The notes beneath the pieces were generated by a model. That model did no database searches and was not told the DNA's origin. It saw only the letters and a list, made by a program, of their open reading frames with translations. This document shows, piece after piece, positions 63,331 to 64,000 of a stretch of DNA of 64,000 nt. Location of the stretch: the NCBI RefSeq assembly GCF_005405065.1, contig NZ_BJDI01000002.1, forward strand, positions 186,001-250,000, in the 5' to 3' direction. The position numbers and the translations under genes are program-made. The stretch comes from Lactiplantibacillus nangangensis. GTDB taxonomy: Bacteria; Bacillota; Bacilli; Lactobacillales; Lactobacillaceae. Every line of letters starts with the position of its first letter. Position 1 is the first letter of the stretch.

Positions 63331-64000
63331 TTAGTCGGTCAAATAATAGTCAAAAAAGTTTGCTATTTTGTTCATTAGTGGAATTTTAACTAGGTGTTTA
63401 GCTTGATAACCGGTAATGAACGCAACTTGATCAGCGTATGCTTCTGGATGGACATGGTCAAAAAAATCGCGTGACTGGGCATATGGAATGCGTTCATCAT
63501 CCGTCCCATGCCAAAATAACAACGGCCGATGCGCAATTTTTTCTGGTTGTAAGTTCAAATCGTAATGGTCGATCCAGCTCGTTAAATTTGCCATATCTGT
63601 TGGTAAATATAAGTGATGCTCGGCGGCAACGGTCCTCACTAATTGTGCATAGGCATTTAGATTAGGCGTTCCCATGATGATGGTAGCGGCTTTGATTTCT
63701 GGATGCTGGGTCAATAAAGCGCCAGTAGTCATGCCGCCCATCGAGTAACCGCCGACCCCAATTTGATCGTTCAAAATTAGTTGTCGATGACGATAAAAAT
63801 CGGTGATCAGCTGAAATTCGGCGAGGTTGCCTTGAATACTGTTCCAGAAAGTAAATGAAGGTAACGTACTCACTGGCTGTTGGCGTTGTCCGTGATTCAT
63901 GGCATCTGGCAAAATGACACGAATGTTTTTCTGAGCCAGTTTGCGTGCTTGGGTGAGTACGAGTTCTTTCTCCGAACGCCAACCGTGATAAAAGACGACT
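63331..64000 (-). CDS. Alpha/beta hydrolase (esterase/prolyl oligopeptidase-like), 5' end cut by window
   Basis: The frame runs past the last in-window ATG (63912) to the window edge, so the gene starts beyond 64000. The upstream part reads VVFYHGWRSEKELVL, the HGW oxyanion region of this family. The nucleophile elbow is GGYSMGGMTTG, an Asp lies in WHGTDDERIPY, and a late KHLVK could supply the His. It resembles YitV-type hydrolases; the substrate is unknown. Confidence 0.85.
   Translation of the reverse strand, partial: VVFYHGWRSEKELVLTQARKLAQKNIRVILPDAMNHGQRQQPVSTLPSFTFWNSIQGNLAEFQLITDFYRHRQLILNDQIGVGGYSMGGMTTGALLTQHPEIKAATIIMGTPNLNAYAQLVRTVAAEHHLYLPTDMANLTSWIDHYDLNLQPEKIAHRPLLFWHGTDDERIPYAQSRDFFDHVHPEAYADQVAFITGYQAKHLVKIPLMNKIANFFDYYLTD

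Noticed and set aside
1-64000. CRISPR arrays, prophage, IS transposases, tRNA or rRNA genes
   Set aside because: No regularly spaced repeats, transposase or integrase genes, and no tRNA or rRNA genes were recognised in the window.

Overview
The window reads as chromosomal DNA of a Lactobacillaceae member of the Lactiplantibacillus plantarum group. Three things point there: the low-to-middle GC Firmicute gene content, AGGAGG-type ribosome binding sites with some GTG/TTG starts, and the mevalonate route to isoprenoids together with type B RNase P RNA. The species assignment is inference from gene order and protein character; no search was run.

Positions 1-21100 are a dense, mostly plus-strand housekeeping block: the end of a PASTA-domain kinase gene, rsgA, rpe, thiN, rpmB (minus strand), an Asp23/Gls24 gene, fakA, recG, plsX, acpP, rnc, smc, ftsY, ylxM, ffh, rpsP, khpA, rimM, trmD and rplS. 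These cover ribosome assembly and rRNA/tRNA maturation, phospholipid and fatty-acid supply, chromosome condensation and signal-recognition-particle targeting.

Positions 21100-34250 are accessory in character. They hold a 40-residue membrane peptide behind a folded leader, a YxeA-like secreted protein, an SPFH protein, and an ABC-2 exporter with its own histidine kinase and response regulator. A TetR regulator with a large YhgE/Pip-type membrane protein follows, with two matching palindromic operators. There is also a HicAB toxin-antitoxin pair, and two diverged RpiB-like genes. A near-identical 180-bp fragment of the response-regulator gene lies beside HicAB, which marks the area as rearranged.

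Positions 34250-49290 hold a dipeptidase, a YitT protein, a tautomerase, lysA, murI, a glutamine amidotransferase, a potassium-channel-like protein, a HAD phosphatase, an rRNA methyltransferase, small membrane and zinc-ribbon proteins, and the mevalonate cluster (mvaK1, mvaD, mvaK2, fni) on the minus strand.

Positions 49740-64000 hold dinG, a YpmB-like gene, aspB, dnaD, ponA and recU (both minus), ypsA, gpsB, the RNase P RNA and rlmL behind a folded leader. The window ends with an HxlR regulator, a divergent oxidoreductase and a cut-off alpha/beta hydrolase.

The most notable signal is a family of three intergenic repeats of about 340 bp (3575, 18913, 55153), all in plus orientation. They differ in sequence but keep the same stems through paired base changes, most clearly in a long closing stem. 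One copy is bounded by an exact 15-bp direct repeat that includes the dnaD stop codon and separates that gene from its terminator hairpin. This looks like a small mobile or once-mobile element that specifies a structured RNA.
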